NCBI GenBank assembly: GCA_018000455.1
Contig: JAGNJW010000009.1
Span: 62,001-126,000, forward strand
DNA: 64,000 nucleotides
Reading direction: 5' to 3'
Source: Acidobacteriota bacterium
GTDB taxonomy: Bacteria; Acidobacteriota; Vicinamibacteria; Vicinamibacterales; UBA2999
The notes under the pieces were generated by a model. It was given only the letters and a program-made list of their open reading frames with translations. It searched no databases and had not been told where the DNA came from. Numbering within the stretch: position 1 is the first letter of the stretch; each line of letters begins with the position of its first letter. Shown here piece after piece: positions 56,333 through 64,000 of this stretch. The translations under genes and the position numbers were made by a program.

Positions 56333-58203
56333 CGGCCCGATGTTACTTCGTCTATTCGGCTGTTCTTGCGGGAAAGCACGGCATTCAGTAGTACGGTGGC
56401 GGCCGGCGTCATGCCAGGGATCCGGCTGGCTTGGCCGAGGGAGGCCGGGCGCACCTCCTCGAGCCGCTGAACGAGTTCCGCCGACAAACCAGGGAGACCC
56501 CGATAGACGAACTCATCGGGGATACGCTGGAACTCGGCATGCAGGGCGCGTCGCATCTCGGCGTCCTGCCGGCGGAGATAGCCTCCGTACTTGATTTCGG
56601 TCTGCAGGGTCGCCAAGTCGAATCCGCCGGCCGTGGAATGCTCCAAGGGGATGCCGCTCTCGACGAGCCCCTGGGCCGTGACTTCCTGCCACTTCAGCGC
56701 GTCTTCGGCCGTGACCCTCGCGCCGGACGGAGCAACGACGGATCGGACCTTCAGTAACCGGCGATTGGCGGCCAGGCGGGCCCGACGGCCCTCGAACGCG
56801 TCCCAGCGGGCGTCGTCGACGAGTCCGACCTCCCGCCCGCGCTCGGTGAGCCGGAGATCCGCGTTGTCAGCACGCAGATGAAGCCGGTGCTCCGCCCTCG
56901 AGGTAAACAGGCGATACGGCTCCAGGCAGCCACGAGTCACGAGGTCGTCCACCATCACGCCCAGATACCCCTCGTGGCGGCCAACCACGAGCGCGGCGCG
57001 ACGACGCACCCGCAGCGCCGCGTTTGTGCCGGCGACGAGGCCTTGGCCGGCGGCTTCCTCGTAGCCAGAGGTGCCGTTGATCTGCCCAGCCAGGAACAGA
57101 CTGGCAAACCGCCGCGTCTCGAGCGTGTGGCGGAGCTCTGTCGGCTGCACGAAGTCGTATTCGACGGCGTAACCGGGACGCAGGAACCTCGCGTCCTCCA
57201 GGCCCGGCAGACTGGCGACGATCTCACGCTGCACTGCTTCCGGGAGGCTCATTGACATGCCGTTGACGTAGATCTCATCAACGGCCAACCCCTCGGGCTC
57301 GAGGTGAATCAGGTGGCGGTCGCGGTCTGGGAACCGCATGACCTTGTCTTCGAACGACGGGCAATACCGCGGACCTATGCCCTGAATCTGCCCGTTGTAG
57401 AGCGGAGAGCGCGCGATGTGCCGGCGCACGGCGGCATGGCTATCGGCCGAGGAGTGCAGTTTCCAACAGACCACGGCATTTCGCGGCGCCTTGGTCGTCA
57501 TGAAGGAGAGAGGCGTGGCCGGGTCGTCGCCATGTTCCACGTGGAACAGGCCGGCGCTCACCGCACCATCGAAGTCGATTGAGGCGCGCGACAGCCTCGG
57601 CGGTGTACCCGTCTTGAGCCGGCCGACCTTGACGCCCAGGGCGCGCAACTGCTCACCGAGGTGCAGCGACGGCGGCTCCCCCAGTCGCCCCGCCGGCGTT
57701 TGCTCGTCGCCCACGTGAATGATCCCGTTCAGGAACGTTCCGGTCGTCACCACCACGGCGGAACCGCGCAGAACAACGCCGTCCACGAGCTCGACGCCGG
57801 AGACGGCGCCCGCGGCAAACGCCAACCTGGCCACCTGCCCCTCAAGAATCGTGATCGCCGGAACCGCGCGCAGCGTGTCAGCCACCCACCGTGCGTAACG
57901 CTGCTTGTCGGCCTGTGCTCGAGGCGCCCACACGGCGGGACCGCGACTCTGGTTTAGAACCTTGAACTGGACGCCCGTGGCGTCGATCGCACGACCCATG
58001 AGGCCGCCAAGCGCGTCGATCTCTCGAACGAGCTGGCCTTTCGCGGTCCCACCGACGGCCGGATTACACGGCATGGTCGCAATCGTCGACTTCGACAGCG
58101 TACACAGCCCGACCGCGCAGCCAAGCGACGCAGCGGCCCAGGCGGCCTCGCAACCGGCGTGACCGGCACCGACCACGATAACATCAAAATCTATTCTATA
58201 CAT
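56329..58203 (-). CDS. mnmG: tRNA uridine-5-carboxymethylaminomethyl synthesis FAD enzyme MnmG
   Basis: 624 aa. N-terminal FAD motif VGAGHAGCEAAWAAASLG, TLSKSTIATMPCNPAVGGTAKGQ, GTFLNGIIHVGD and C-terminal EVRPASLGQASRIPGMTPAA. It works with MnmE on wobble uridine of tRNA. It carries a perfect parS palindrome in the GLFHVEHGD codons. Confidence 0.95.
   Translation of the reverse strand: MYRIDFDVIVVGAGHAGCEAAWAAASLGCAVGLCTLSKSTIATMPCNPAVGGTAKGQLVREIDALGGLMGRAIDATGVQFKVLNQSRGPAVWAPRAQADKQRYARWVADTLRAVPAITILEGQVARLAFAAGAVSGVELVDGVVLRGSAVVVTTGTFLNGIIHVGDEQTPAGRLGEPPSLHLGEQLRALGVKVGRLKTGTPPRLSRASIDFDGAVSAGLFHVEHGDDPATPLSFMTTKAPRNAVVCWKLHSSADSHAAVRRHIARSPLYNGQIQGIGPRYCPSFEDKVMRFPDRDRHLIHLEPEGLAVDEIYVNGMSMSLPEAVQREIVASLPGLEDARFLRPGYAVEYDFVQPTELRHTLETRRFASLFLAGQINGTSGYEEAAGQGLVAGTNAALRVRRRAALVVGRHEGYLGVMVDDLVTRGCLEPYRLFTSRAEHRLHLRADNADLRLTERGREVGLVDDARWDAFEGRRARLAANRRLLKVRSVVAPSGARVTAEDALKWQEVTAQGLVESGIPLEHSTAGGFDLATLQTEIKYGGYLRRQDAEMRRALHAEFQRIPDEFVYRGLPGLSAELVQRLEEVRPASLGQASRIPGMTPAATVLLNAVLSRKNSRIDEVTSGR
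57533..57548 (+). promoter_or_regulatory. Perfect parS site inside mnmG
   Basis: TGTTCCACGTGGAACA is a perfect 16-bp palindrome equal to the Pseudomonas-type parS. It lies 2 kb from parA, within the mnmG frame. Confidence 0.9.
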
Positions 58204-58228
58204 ACAATCGATGCGTTTTGATTATGTA

Positions 58229-59584
58229 TTACTTGCCGATGCAGAAAGTCGCAAAGATCTCGTCCAGGAGGGCGTCGGGCGTCCGCCGTCCGGTCACATC
58301 CTCGAGCGCGCTCAGCGCGCCGCGCAGGTCGGCAACCACGAACTCCTCCGGTAGACGGTTGGCGCTTGCCGTCATGGCCTCGACCGCGTGACGCACACGG
58401 TCGAGCGCCGTCGCCAGCAGCGCGCGATGACGCTCGCTCGTCACGAGCACCGATTCGGCCGCCCCATCCAGCGCGCCGATGGCTTGTGCGATCGCAGTGG
58501 CCAAGGCCGCCACTCCCTGACCGGTGCGTGCGCTCACCGGCAACGCACCCGACACGTCGCCCGTCGCGTCTGGCGCGCCCGGCAGGTCGGACTTGTTCGC
58601 CACAACGATCGCTTTGCGGTCCCTAACCGATTCGAGCAGGACCCGCTCGGCCGCCGTCAACGCCCGGGATCGATCGAGCACCACGACGACGACGTCCGCT
58701 GAGCGAACGGCCCCGCTCGCCCGCCTTACGCCCTCCGCCTCCACGACGTCGGCGCTGTCGCCCAGACCCGCCGTGTCCACGAGCAGCACGAGCGCTCCCG
58801 CGATCACGACGCGCTCGCTGACCAGATCCCGTGTCGTACCGGCCACGGCCGTCACGATCGCGCGCTCGGCACCGACCAGCGCATTGAACACACTCGACTT
58901 GCCGACATTCGGCACGCCGGCAATCACCACAGTCGCGCCGTCGCGCACGAGCTGCCCGCGGTGGCCGGTCGCAACCAGCGCCTCGAGCCGATCGCGCATC
59001 GCCGCAAGCGCGATGCCCAGCTCGGCCGGTTCGATGAAGCGATAGCCCTCGTCCGGAAAATCCATCGACGCCTCGAGCAACGTCTCGAGCCGCCGCAGCT
59101 CTTCCGCGATCGCCTCCAGCCGCGCCGTCAGCGACCCGTCGAGATGCGCCGACGCGGCGCGCACCTGAGCCGGTGAGACGGCCTCCACGAGATCGCGCAC
59201 CGCTTCGGCCTGCACGAGATCGAGCTTGCCGTGCACGAAGGCGCGCAGCGTGAACTCTCCCGCCCTGGCGGGACGCGCTCCGAGCTGCACCGCCCGCCGG
59301 ACGATCGCGGCCAGGATCACGGGGCTGCCGTGTGCCGACACCTCGAGGACGTCCTGACCGGTGTAGGAGCCGGGGCCGGGAAAGAACGTGACGAGCGCAT
59401 CCGCCGACAACTCACCCGTCGAGACGGTTGTCCGGATCGCGCGCCGGGCCATCCAGTCGCGCCGCCGGCCGGTCAATGCGCGTCCGATCGACCCCGCGGC
59501 CGCTCCACTCAGGCGCACCAGGCCGAGGCCGCCGTGTCCGGCCGGCGTCGCCACGGCCACGATCGTGTCGTCTGTGGAGAACAC
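58229..59584 (-). CDS. mnmE: tRNA modification GTPase MnmE
   Basis: 451 aa from a GTG at 59584. Three visible parts: an N-terminal tetrahydrofolate-binding-type domain (DTIVAVATPAGHGGLGLVRLSG), a G domain (GVPNVGKSSVFNALVG, DTAGLGDSAD, ANKSD) and the C-terminal FCIGK with its conserved Cys. Partner of MnmG, 25 nt downstream. Confidence 0.94.
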   Translation of the reverse strand: MFSTDDTIVAVATPAGHGGLGLVRLSGAAAGSIGRALTGRRRDWMARRAIRTTVSTGELSADALVTFFPGPGSYTGQDVLEVSAHGSPVILAAIVRRAVQLGARPARAGEFTLRAFVHGKLDLVQAEAVRDLVEAVSPAQVRAASAHLDGSLTARLEAIAEELRRLETLLEASMDFPDEGYRFIEPAELGIALAAMRDRLEALVATGHRGQLVRDGATVVIAGVPNVGKSSVFNALVGAERAIVTAVAGTTRDLVSERVVIAGALVLLVDTAGLGDSADVVEAEGVRRASGAVRSADVVVVVLDRSRALTAAERVLLESVRDRKAIVVANKSDLPGAPDATGDVSGALPVSARTGQGVAALATAIAQAIGALDGAAESVLVTSERHRALLATALDRVRHAVEAMTASANRLPEEFVVADLRGALSALEDVTGRRTPDALLDEIFATFCIGK

Positions 59585-59624
59585 GGCCGCCTTCGCGCCT
59601 CCGCCGGGACGTGCCGTCCCGACT

Positions 59625-60074
59625 CTACCGGGTGACCGAGATGATGACCGTCTTCTCGAACGAGTCGCCGATGCTCTCGGTGCCGACCGACTGGATATCG
59701 GCGACGGCCATGTGCACGATGCGACGTTCGTAGGGGTTGAGCGGGCCCATCTCTTGGGCCAGCCCCGTGTCCTTCGCCTTGCCGGCCAGGAAGATCGCCA
59801 TCTGGTGCAGCTCGGTGTCCTTGTCGCGACGGTAGCCGTTGCAGTCGACCACCAGTCGGCGCTCGTCGTTGCGATCGGCGCGGAAGGCCGCGCCCACGAT
59901 CTGCTGCAGCGCCTGCAGAGCCTCGCCTTGCCGACGTGTCAGCACCGAGCCGTCGTCTCCGCTGAGGTTGATGCGGATGCCGTCGGTCTCTTCCTCGGCC
60001 GCCGCGGTGAGATCGAGGCCCATCGCATCCACCACCTCCTGCACGAACTCCACGATCGGGTCGGTCGCACTCAT
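59625..60074 (-). CDS. jag: KH/R3H RNA-binding protein (Jag/KhpB)
   Basis: 149 aa from the ATG at 60074, which overlaps the yidC stop by 4 nt. Residues 1-70 are a KH domain (IRINLSGDDGSVLTRRQGEALQALQQIVGAAF), and NPYERRIVHMAVAD is an R3H with the Arg-x3-His. The N-terminal Jag domain is absent. A longer frame upstream is antisense or lies in yidC. Confidence 0.87.
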   Translation of the reverse strand: MSATDPIVEFVQEVVDAMGLDLTAAAEEETDGIRINLSGDDGSVLTRRQGEALQALQQIVGAAFRADRNDERRLVVDCNGYRRDKDTELHQMAIFLAGKAKDTGLAQEMGPLNPYERRIVHMAVADIQSVGTESIGDSFEKTVIISVTR

Positions 60075-61765
60075 CGCTTGACTCCTGCCACGGCCTTCGG
60101 CGGGCCGATCATCCAGTTGGTGACGTACTGCTGGCCAATCGCCCAGAGGTTGCTGACGAACCAGTAGAGCACGAGCCCGCTCGGCGCCGGGAGGAACATC
60201 GCCGTGAACATGACGGGCATGAACATCATGACCTTCTGCTGCGTCGGATCGCCGGTGCTGGGCTGCAAACGCTGCTGCCAGAACATCGTCGCGCCCATCA
60301 ACAGCGGCGTGATGTACCAGGGATCGCGTTGTGAGAGATCGGTAATCCACCCCGCAAACGGCGCGCCACGCATCTCGATCGCCTGCGACAGCAACGAGTA
60401 GAACGCGAACAGTACCGGCATCGTGAGCAACATCGGCAAACAGCCGCTGGCCGGGTTGGCGCCCTTGGACTTGTAGAGCGCCATGACCTCCTCGTTCATC
60501 TTTCCACGGCCCGGGTCGGTCATCTTCAGGTGCGAGTAGCGCTCCTGGATGGCCTTGAGCTGTGGCTGAATTTCCTGCATCTTGCGCATCGAGACCACGC
60601 TCTTGTGCCGCAGCGGCGCCATGACGAGGTTGATGAGCAAGGTCAGCACGATGATCGACCAGCCGTAGTTGCCGACGAAGCCGTGCACCCACTCGAGGGC
60701 GCCGCGCAGAGGCACGGCGAGAAAGGCGAAGATCCCGAAGTCGATCACCTTCGTGAACTCGGGGCTAATCGCGCTCAGCGCCTCGAACTGCTTGGGCCCG
60801 ACGAAGAATCGCAGCTCGCCTGGCGGCTGGTCGAAGGCCATCGTGAACGACACGAACTGCCGCGCCGTCTGCCCCTCGCCGGCCGGCGTGAAGGGCACGT
60901 GCGCGTACTCGACACGCTGGGTACCCGGCGGCTCGATCGCCGCGGCCACGAAGTAATGGTCGGTCACGCCGGCATAGCGGAACGCGCCCTGCTGCACGCC
61001 GGCCGACGACGCCTTGGCGCCGGTGAAGCGCGTGAACGAGCCGTTCAAGTCGAAGAATCCGGCCGCGGGATAGATGTAGTTGCCCGACAGGAAGCCGCCA
61101 GAACCCGCGCTGCTCGCAATCTCGTCGCCCAGGCCTGGCCCCCAGACGATCCGCGGGTTGAGCGCGGTACCGCCCCGGGTCACCTCGGCGAGGAAGGTCA
61201 CTTCGAAGCCCGTCGGCTGAAGCGTGAAGCGCTTGCGAACGGCCAGGCCAGCGGCCGACTCGTACGCGAAGGTAAGGGCCGCCGGCGACGTCGTGGCGTC
61301 GATCGCAGTCGGCGCGTCGTTCTCTACGACGAAGAGCGCGCCGTTGATGGCGGCCGTGTCAGCGGCCGCGTCGAGCTGAAGCGAGAAGGGCAGCGGCTGC
61401 CCGCCGGTGTCGGCCGGCACGAGGTCGACCGGCGCGCCGCTCTCACGGTTGTATCCCTTGAGCTCCCAGTGTTTGAGACGGCCACCGCGGTTGGTGAAGA
61501 CCGCGCGAACGGTGCTGGTCTGAACGACGAATTCGCGCTCCTCGAGGTCGGCACGAAGGGCGACGGCCGCCGGGGCCACCGGGGCGGGCTCGACGGCGAC
61601 ACCACTCGAGGCCGCAGGCGCCGGCGCGGGCTGTCCAGTCGGCGTTGGCGCGGTTGCGGCGGGCGTGGCGCTGGGCGGCACCAGTTCCGGCGGCGGAAAG
61701 AAGGTCTGGTACGCGAAAAGCACCAGGAACGAAAGGCTGATGGCGAGAAGAACTCTACGTTCCAT
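60071..61765 (-). CDS. yidC: Membrane protein insertase YidC
   Basis: 564 aa. N-terminal membrane helix (VLLAISLSFLVLFAYQTFFP), Pro/Ala linker, large periplasmic domain (about 75-355) and about five membrane helices with the conserved Arg in the groove region (MAPLRHKSVVSMRKMQEIQPQLKAIQERY). Inserts membrane proteins with or without Sec. Confidence 0.94.
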   Translation of the reverse strand: MERRVLLAISLSFLVLFAYQTFFPPPELVPPSATPAATAPTPTGQPAPAPAASSGVAVEPAPVAPAAVALRADLEEREFVVQTSTVRAVFTNRGGRLKHWELKGYNRESGAPVDLVPADTGGQPLPFSLQLDAAADTAAINGALFVVENDAPTAIDATTSPAALTFAYESAAGLAVRKRFTLQPTGFEVTFLAEVTRGGTALNPRIVWGPGLGDEIASSAGSGGFLSGNYIYPAAGFFDLNGSFTRFTGAKASSAGVQQGAFRYAGVTDHYFVAAAIEPPGTQRVEYAHVPFTPAGEGQTARQFVSFTMAFDQPPGELRFFVGPKQFEALSAISPEFTKVIDFGIFAFLAVPLRGALEWVHGFVGNYGWSIIVLTLLINLVMAPLRHKSVVSMRKMQEIQPQLKAIQERYSHLKMTDPGRGKMNEEVMALYKSKGANPASGCLPMLLTMPVLFAFYSLLSQAIEMRGAPFAGWITDLSQRDPWYITPLLMGATMFWQQRLQPSTGDPTQQKVMMFMPVMFTAMFLPAPSGLVLYWFVSNLWAIGQQYVTNWMIGPPKAVAGVKR

Positions 61766-61774
61766 GAATGGCTG

Positions 61775-62017
61775 CTACCGATGAGGCACCGGGTCGTGCC
61801 CGGAGCCCCCGAAGGGATGACACCGCGCCAGCCGCCTCACGCCCAACCAGGCGCCGCGTACTGCGCCGTGGCGCACGACGGCCTCGGCCATGTAGTCGGC
61901 ACATCCTGGAACGTATCGACACGTGCCTGAGAACCAAGGAGAGATGAAGTATTTATACCCGCCGATCGTGGCGAGCAGCACGCGGCTGGTCAGCGGAAGG
62001 CTGGGGGCGTCTGCCAT
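61775..62017 (-). CDS. yidD: Membrane protein insertion efficiency factor YidD
   Basis: 80 aa. [29 protein letters not shown] is the YidD Cys-rich signature, then [20 protein letters not shown]. Overlaps rnpA by 65 bp, as often seen. Confidence 0.88.
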   Translation of the reverse strand: MADAPSLPLTSRVLLATIGGYKYFISPWFSGTCRYVPGCADYMAEAVVRHGAVRGAWLGVRRLARCHPFGGSGHDPVPHR

Positions 62018-62351
62018 GACGAACTGCTACGTCCACGAGCGCAGCGAACTCCCGCTGCACGCTCTCGAACGGCGCGCTCAGCAGTTCACGGCGCGGGATG
62101 ACGACGATATCGATCGGCGCCGGAACACGAGCGACGCGGAAGACCTCGCGCATACGCCGCTTCGCCCGATTGCGGTCCACGGCCCCGCCGATCTTCTTGC
62201 TGGCCGCGATGCCGAGCCGCGCTCTGAGTCCTGGCGTCGGTAGCACGAAGACCGACATCAGACGCCCATGGCGTTTCACGCCGCCGTCGAACACCCCGGT
62301 GAACTCACCGCGGCGACGAATCCGTGCGGCTCGGGGGAACGCGGCGGACAT
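61953..62351 (-). CDS. rnpA: Ribonuclease P protein component
   Basis: 132 aa. [15 protein letters not shown] and the basic RNP motif [15 protein letters not shown]. Binds the RNase P RNA, which is not in the window. 18 nt after rpmH. Confidence 0.9.
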   Translation of the reverse strand: MSAAFPRAARIRRRGEFTGVFDGGVKRHGRLMSVFVLPTPGLRARLGIAASKKIGGAVDRNRAKRRMREVFRVARVPAPIDIVVIPRRELLSAPFESVQREFAALVDVAVRHGRRPQPSADQPRAARHDRRV

Positions 62352-62369
62352 GGAGGGGATACTGGTCGA

Positions 62370-62525
62370 TCAGGCTTCGTCGGACACGGTCAGCCGCTTG
62401 CGGCCCTTGGCGCGGCGGCGCTTGAGCACCAGCCGGCCGTTCTTGGTTTCCATGCGAACGCGGAAGCCATGGGTCTTCGCACGGCGCCGGGTATTGGGTT
62501 GGAACGTACGCTTCCCTTTGGCCAT
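62370..62525 (-). CDS. rpmH: 50S ribosomal protein L34
   Basis: 51 aa, [20 protein letters not shown]... then a basic end ([17 protein letters not shown]). First gene of the minus-strand origin block; too short for many gene finders. A promoter with TTGACA lies upstream. Confidence 0.95.
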   Translation of the reverse strand: MAKGKRTFQPNTRRRAKTHGFRVRMETKNGRLVLKRRRAKGRKRLTVSDEA

Positions 62526-62552
62526 TTCAGTCGTCTCTATCCGAAACCACGA

Positions 62553-62582
62553 AGTTTAGACGGTACGGACGAGGCCTGTCAA
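62553..62582 (-). promoter_or_regulatory. Promoter of the rpmH run
   Basis: Minus strand TTGACA (62577-62582) and TAAACT (62553-62558), 18 nt apart; rpmH begins 27 nt downstream. Confidence 0.7.
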
Positions 62583-62731
62583 CGCACCACAGGTAGTGGT
62601 GTCTCGCAAAAACAGCGGATTTACTGAGATATTTTATTGTTTTCGCCCTCTGGCGACGGCGCGGGCCTGTGTTACAGTTTCGGCCCGGTCTGACGTCAGG
62701 GCCGCCGCCGCGCAGTCCCCGAAAACCGTCG

Positions 62732-62765
62732 GTTTTCCACAGCATGTGGAAAACCCTGTGGAAAT
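62732..62765 (+). promoter_or_regulatory. DnaA boxes upstream of dnaA
   Basis: TTTTCCACA (62733-62741) and TGTGGAAAA (62745-62753) face each other in a 10-bp inverted repeat, followed by TGTGGAAAT (62757-62765). The first two fit TTWTNCACA; the third differs by one. An A+T-rich stretch at 62619-62640 lies upstream. Together they fit oriC or DnaA autoregulation. Confidence 0.75.
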
Positions 62766-62803
62766 GTATCTCGTCCCTCAAGCGATCCAGAACCCCGCCG
62801 TAT

Positions 62804-64000
62804 ATGTCTGTGAATGTCTGGGACCAGGTGCTGGCTAAGGTCGAGGCTAAAGTCAACAGGCACAGCTACTTCACGTGGTTCAAGCCGACCGGCTTTGTGG
62901 GCGATGACGGCACCACGCTGACGGTGCGGGTACCGAACCCGCTCTTCAAGGACTGGCTGACGAAGCACTACGCGGTGGTGCTGGAGGAGGCACTTCAGGA
63001 GGTCGGACGTCCCGACGCCGTCCTGGCTTTTCAAGCCTCCGACGCCGAGATGCAAGTGCCGGAGGCCCCGCTCCCGCCTCCCCAGGCTGAGGCCACCGTC
63101 TCAGACGCCCCGACGGGCGTCGCCCAGGGCCTCAATCCCCGCTACACCTTCGACACCTTCATCGTCGGGCCGTCGAACCAGTTTGCCCATGCCGCCTGCC
63201 GGGCCGTTGCCGAGGCGCCCTCGCTGTCCTACAACCCGCTCTTCATCTATGGCGGCGTGGGCCTTGGCAAGACCCACCTCATGCACGCCATCGGGCAGTA
63301 TGTGGTGCAGCACGGCGCCGGGCTGCACCTCACCTACATCTCGTCCGAGCGCTTCATGAACGAGATGATCAACGCCGTGCGCTACGACCGTATCCTCGAG
63401 TTTCGCGAACGTTACCGCTCGGTGGACGTGCTGCTCGTCGACGATATCCAGTTCGTGGCCGGCAAGGAAGGAACTCAGAACGAGTTTTTCCACACTTTCA
63501 ACGCGCTCTACGACGCACAGAAGCAGATCATCCTCAGCAGTGACCGTCCGCCGCACGAGATCCCCCGGCTCGAAGAGCGCCTGCGCTCCCGTTTCGAGTG
63601 GGGTCTGATTGCCGACGTGCAGCCGCCTAATCTCGAAACCAAGGTCGCGATTCTCAAGAAAAAGGCCGATACGGAAGCTATTCCGCTTCCCGACAACGTG
63701 GCGATGTACATCGCTTCGCGCATCAAGTCGAACATCCGCGAACTCGAAGGGTCGCTGATTCGTCTGCTCGCCTACGCCTCGCTCACCGGACGCACCCTCT
63801 CGGTGGAACTGGCTCAGGAAGTGCTGCGCAACGTCATCGATCACGACGATCGAGCCGTCACGCTCGAGCAGATTCAAAAGTACGTCGCCGACTACTACCA
63901 ACTCAAGATCACCGACCTCAAGTCGCGCAACAACGCCAAGTCGGTGGCCATGCCGCGGCAGGTCGCGATGTATCTCTGCAAGTTGCTCACGCGCGCCTCG
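62804..64000 (+). CDS. dnaA: Replication initiator DnaA, partial
   Basis: 399 codons, open to the window end. N-terminal DnaB-contact domain (VNVWDQVLAKVEAKVNRHSY, RVPNPLFKDWLTKHY), a Pro/Ala linker, then the AAA+ core: YTFDTFIVGPSNQFAHAA, IYGGVGLGKTHLMHAIGQ (Walker A), VDVLLVDDIQFVAGKEGTQ (Walker B) and the Arg region of LRSRFEWGL. The C-terminal DNA-binding domain only begins. Start ATG at 62804. Confidence 0.95.
   Translation, partial: MSVNVWDQVLAKVEAKVNRHSYFTWFKPTGFVGDDGTTLTVRVPNPLFKDWLTKHYAVVLEEALQEVGRPDAVLAFQASDAEMQVPEAPLPPPQAEATVSDAPTGVAQGLNPRYTFDTFIVGPSNQFAHAACRAVAEAPSLSYNPLFIYGGVGLGKTHLMHAIGQYVVQHGAGLHLTYISSERFMNEMINAVRYDRILEFRERYRSVDVLLVDDIQFVAGKEGTQNEFFHTFNALYDAQKQIILSSDRPPHEIPRLEERLRSRFEWGLIADVQPPNLETKVAILKKKADTEAIPLPDNVAMYIASRIKSNIRELEGSLIRLLAYASLTGRTLSVELAQEVLRNVIDHDDRAVTLEQIQKYVADYYQLKITDLKSRNNAKSVAMPRQVAMYLCKLLTRAS

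Overview
The window is a high-GC bacterial chromosome segment that ends, at its right edge, in the replication-origin region: dnaA starts at 62804 on the + strand and is preceded by the classic minus-strand block rpmH-rnpA-yidD-yidC-jag-mnmE-mnmG-rsmG-parA-parB. Gene content fits Acidobacteriota, most likely the Vicinamibacteria lineage: GC-rich codons, a GAF/PP2C regulator, an S9 peptidase, secreted FN3/Ig-like proteins, Wzm/Wzt O-antigen export, and ATP synthase with both b and b' subunits. This placement is inference; no rRNA was seen. No tRNA, rRNA, CRISPR array, transposase or integrase was recognised.

Layout. 1-6 kb: a partial TPR protein and a YaiO-type outer-membrane barrel (minus), a lone nuoG, a GAF membrane protein, and metC. 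6-12.4 kb: a double-PDZ secreted protein, glnA, a small lipoprotein-like gene ending in a strong terminator, atpB (ATP synthase a subunit, far from the other atp genes), a secreted alpha/beta hydrolase and a cNMP-binding/DUF1003 protein. 12.4-16.8 kb: a GAF-GAF-PP2C phosphatase coupled to an S9 peptidase, and a fabZ-like hotdog gene whose catalytic histidine appears replaced. 16.9-20 kb: a roughly 3.1 kb island bounded by 72-bp inverted repeats (68/72 identical) carrying an Mrr-like nuclease, a NUDIX hydrolase and two VOC proteins. 20-26 kb: a YhaM-like 3'-5' exonuclease, a hybrid histidine kinase, a FliA-class sigma factor, a stand-alone H-box protein, a BldC/MerR-like mini-regulator and an NtrC-type sigma-54 activator. 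26-35.4 kb: a protein with an RPRGPKPEWRDKP-type repeat tail, then a minus-strand set mfd, SurA/PpiC-like chaperone, dusB, HAD phosphatase and DUF2254. 35.6-44 kb: secreted proteins (FN3-transglutaminase, a 1222-aa HExxH metalloprotease with Ig/FN3 repeats, a cupin, and a TPR/Sel1 protein). 43.9-52.6 kb: a single closely spaced minus-strand run atpF-atpF'-atpH-atpA-atpG-atpD-atpC-wzm-wzt-rfaE2. 52.8-64 kb: selD and the origin-proximal block.

The most notable hidden feature is selD. Its reading frame extends 28 codons upstream through an in-frame UGA that falls exactly where E. coli SelD has catalytic Cys17, with Lys20 conserved and a bacterial SECIS-like hairpin starting at the UGA. SelD here is therefore very probably itself a selenoprotein, and a standard caller truncates it. 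Other points of interest are two parS sites (one a perfect 16-bp palindrome inside mnmG), opposed DnaA boxes before dnaA, a recurring TANNNT box 5-14 nt before start codons that lack a Shine-Dalgarno sequence (leaderless or near-leaderless genes), the split ATP synthase loci with no c subunit in the window, and the inverted-repeat-bounded cargo island.
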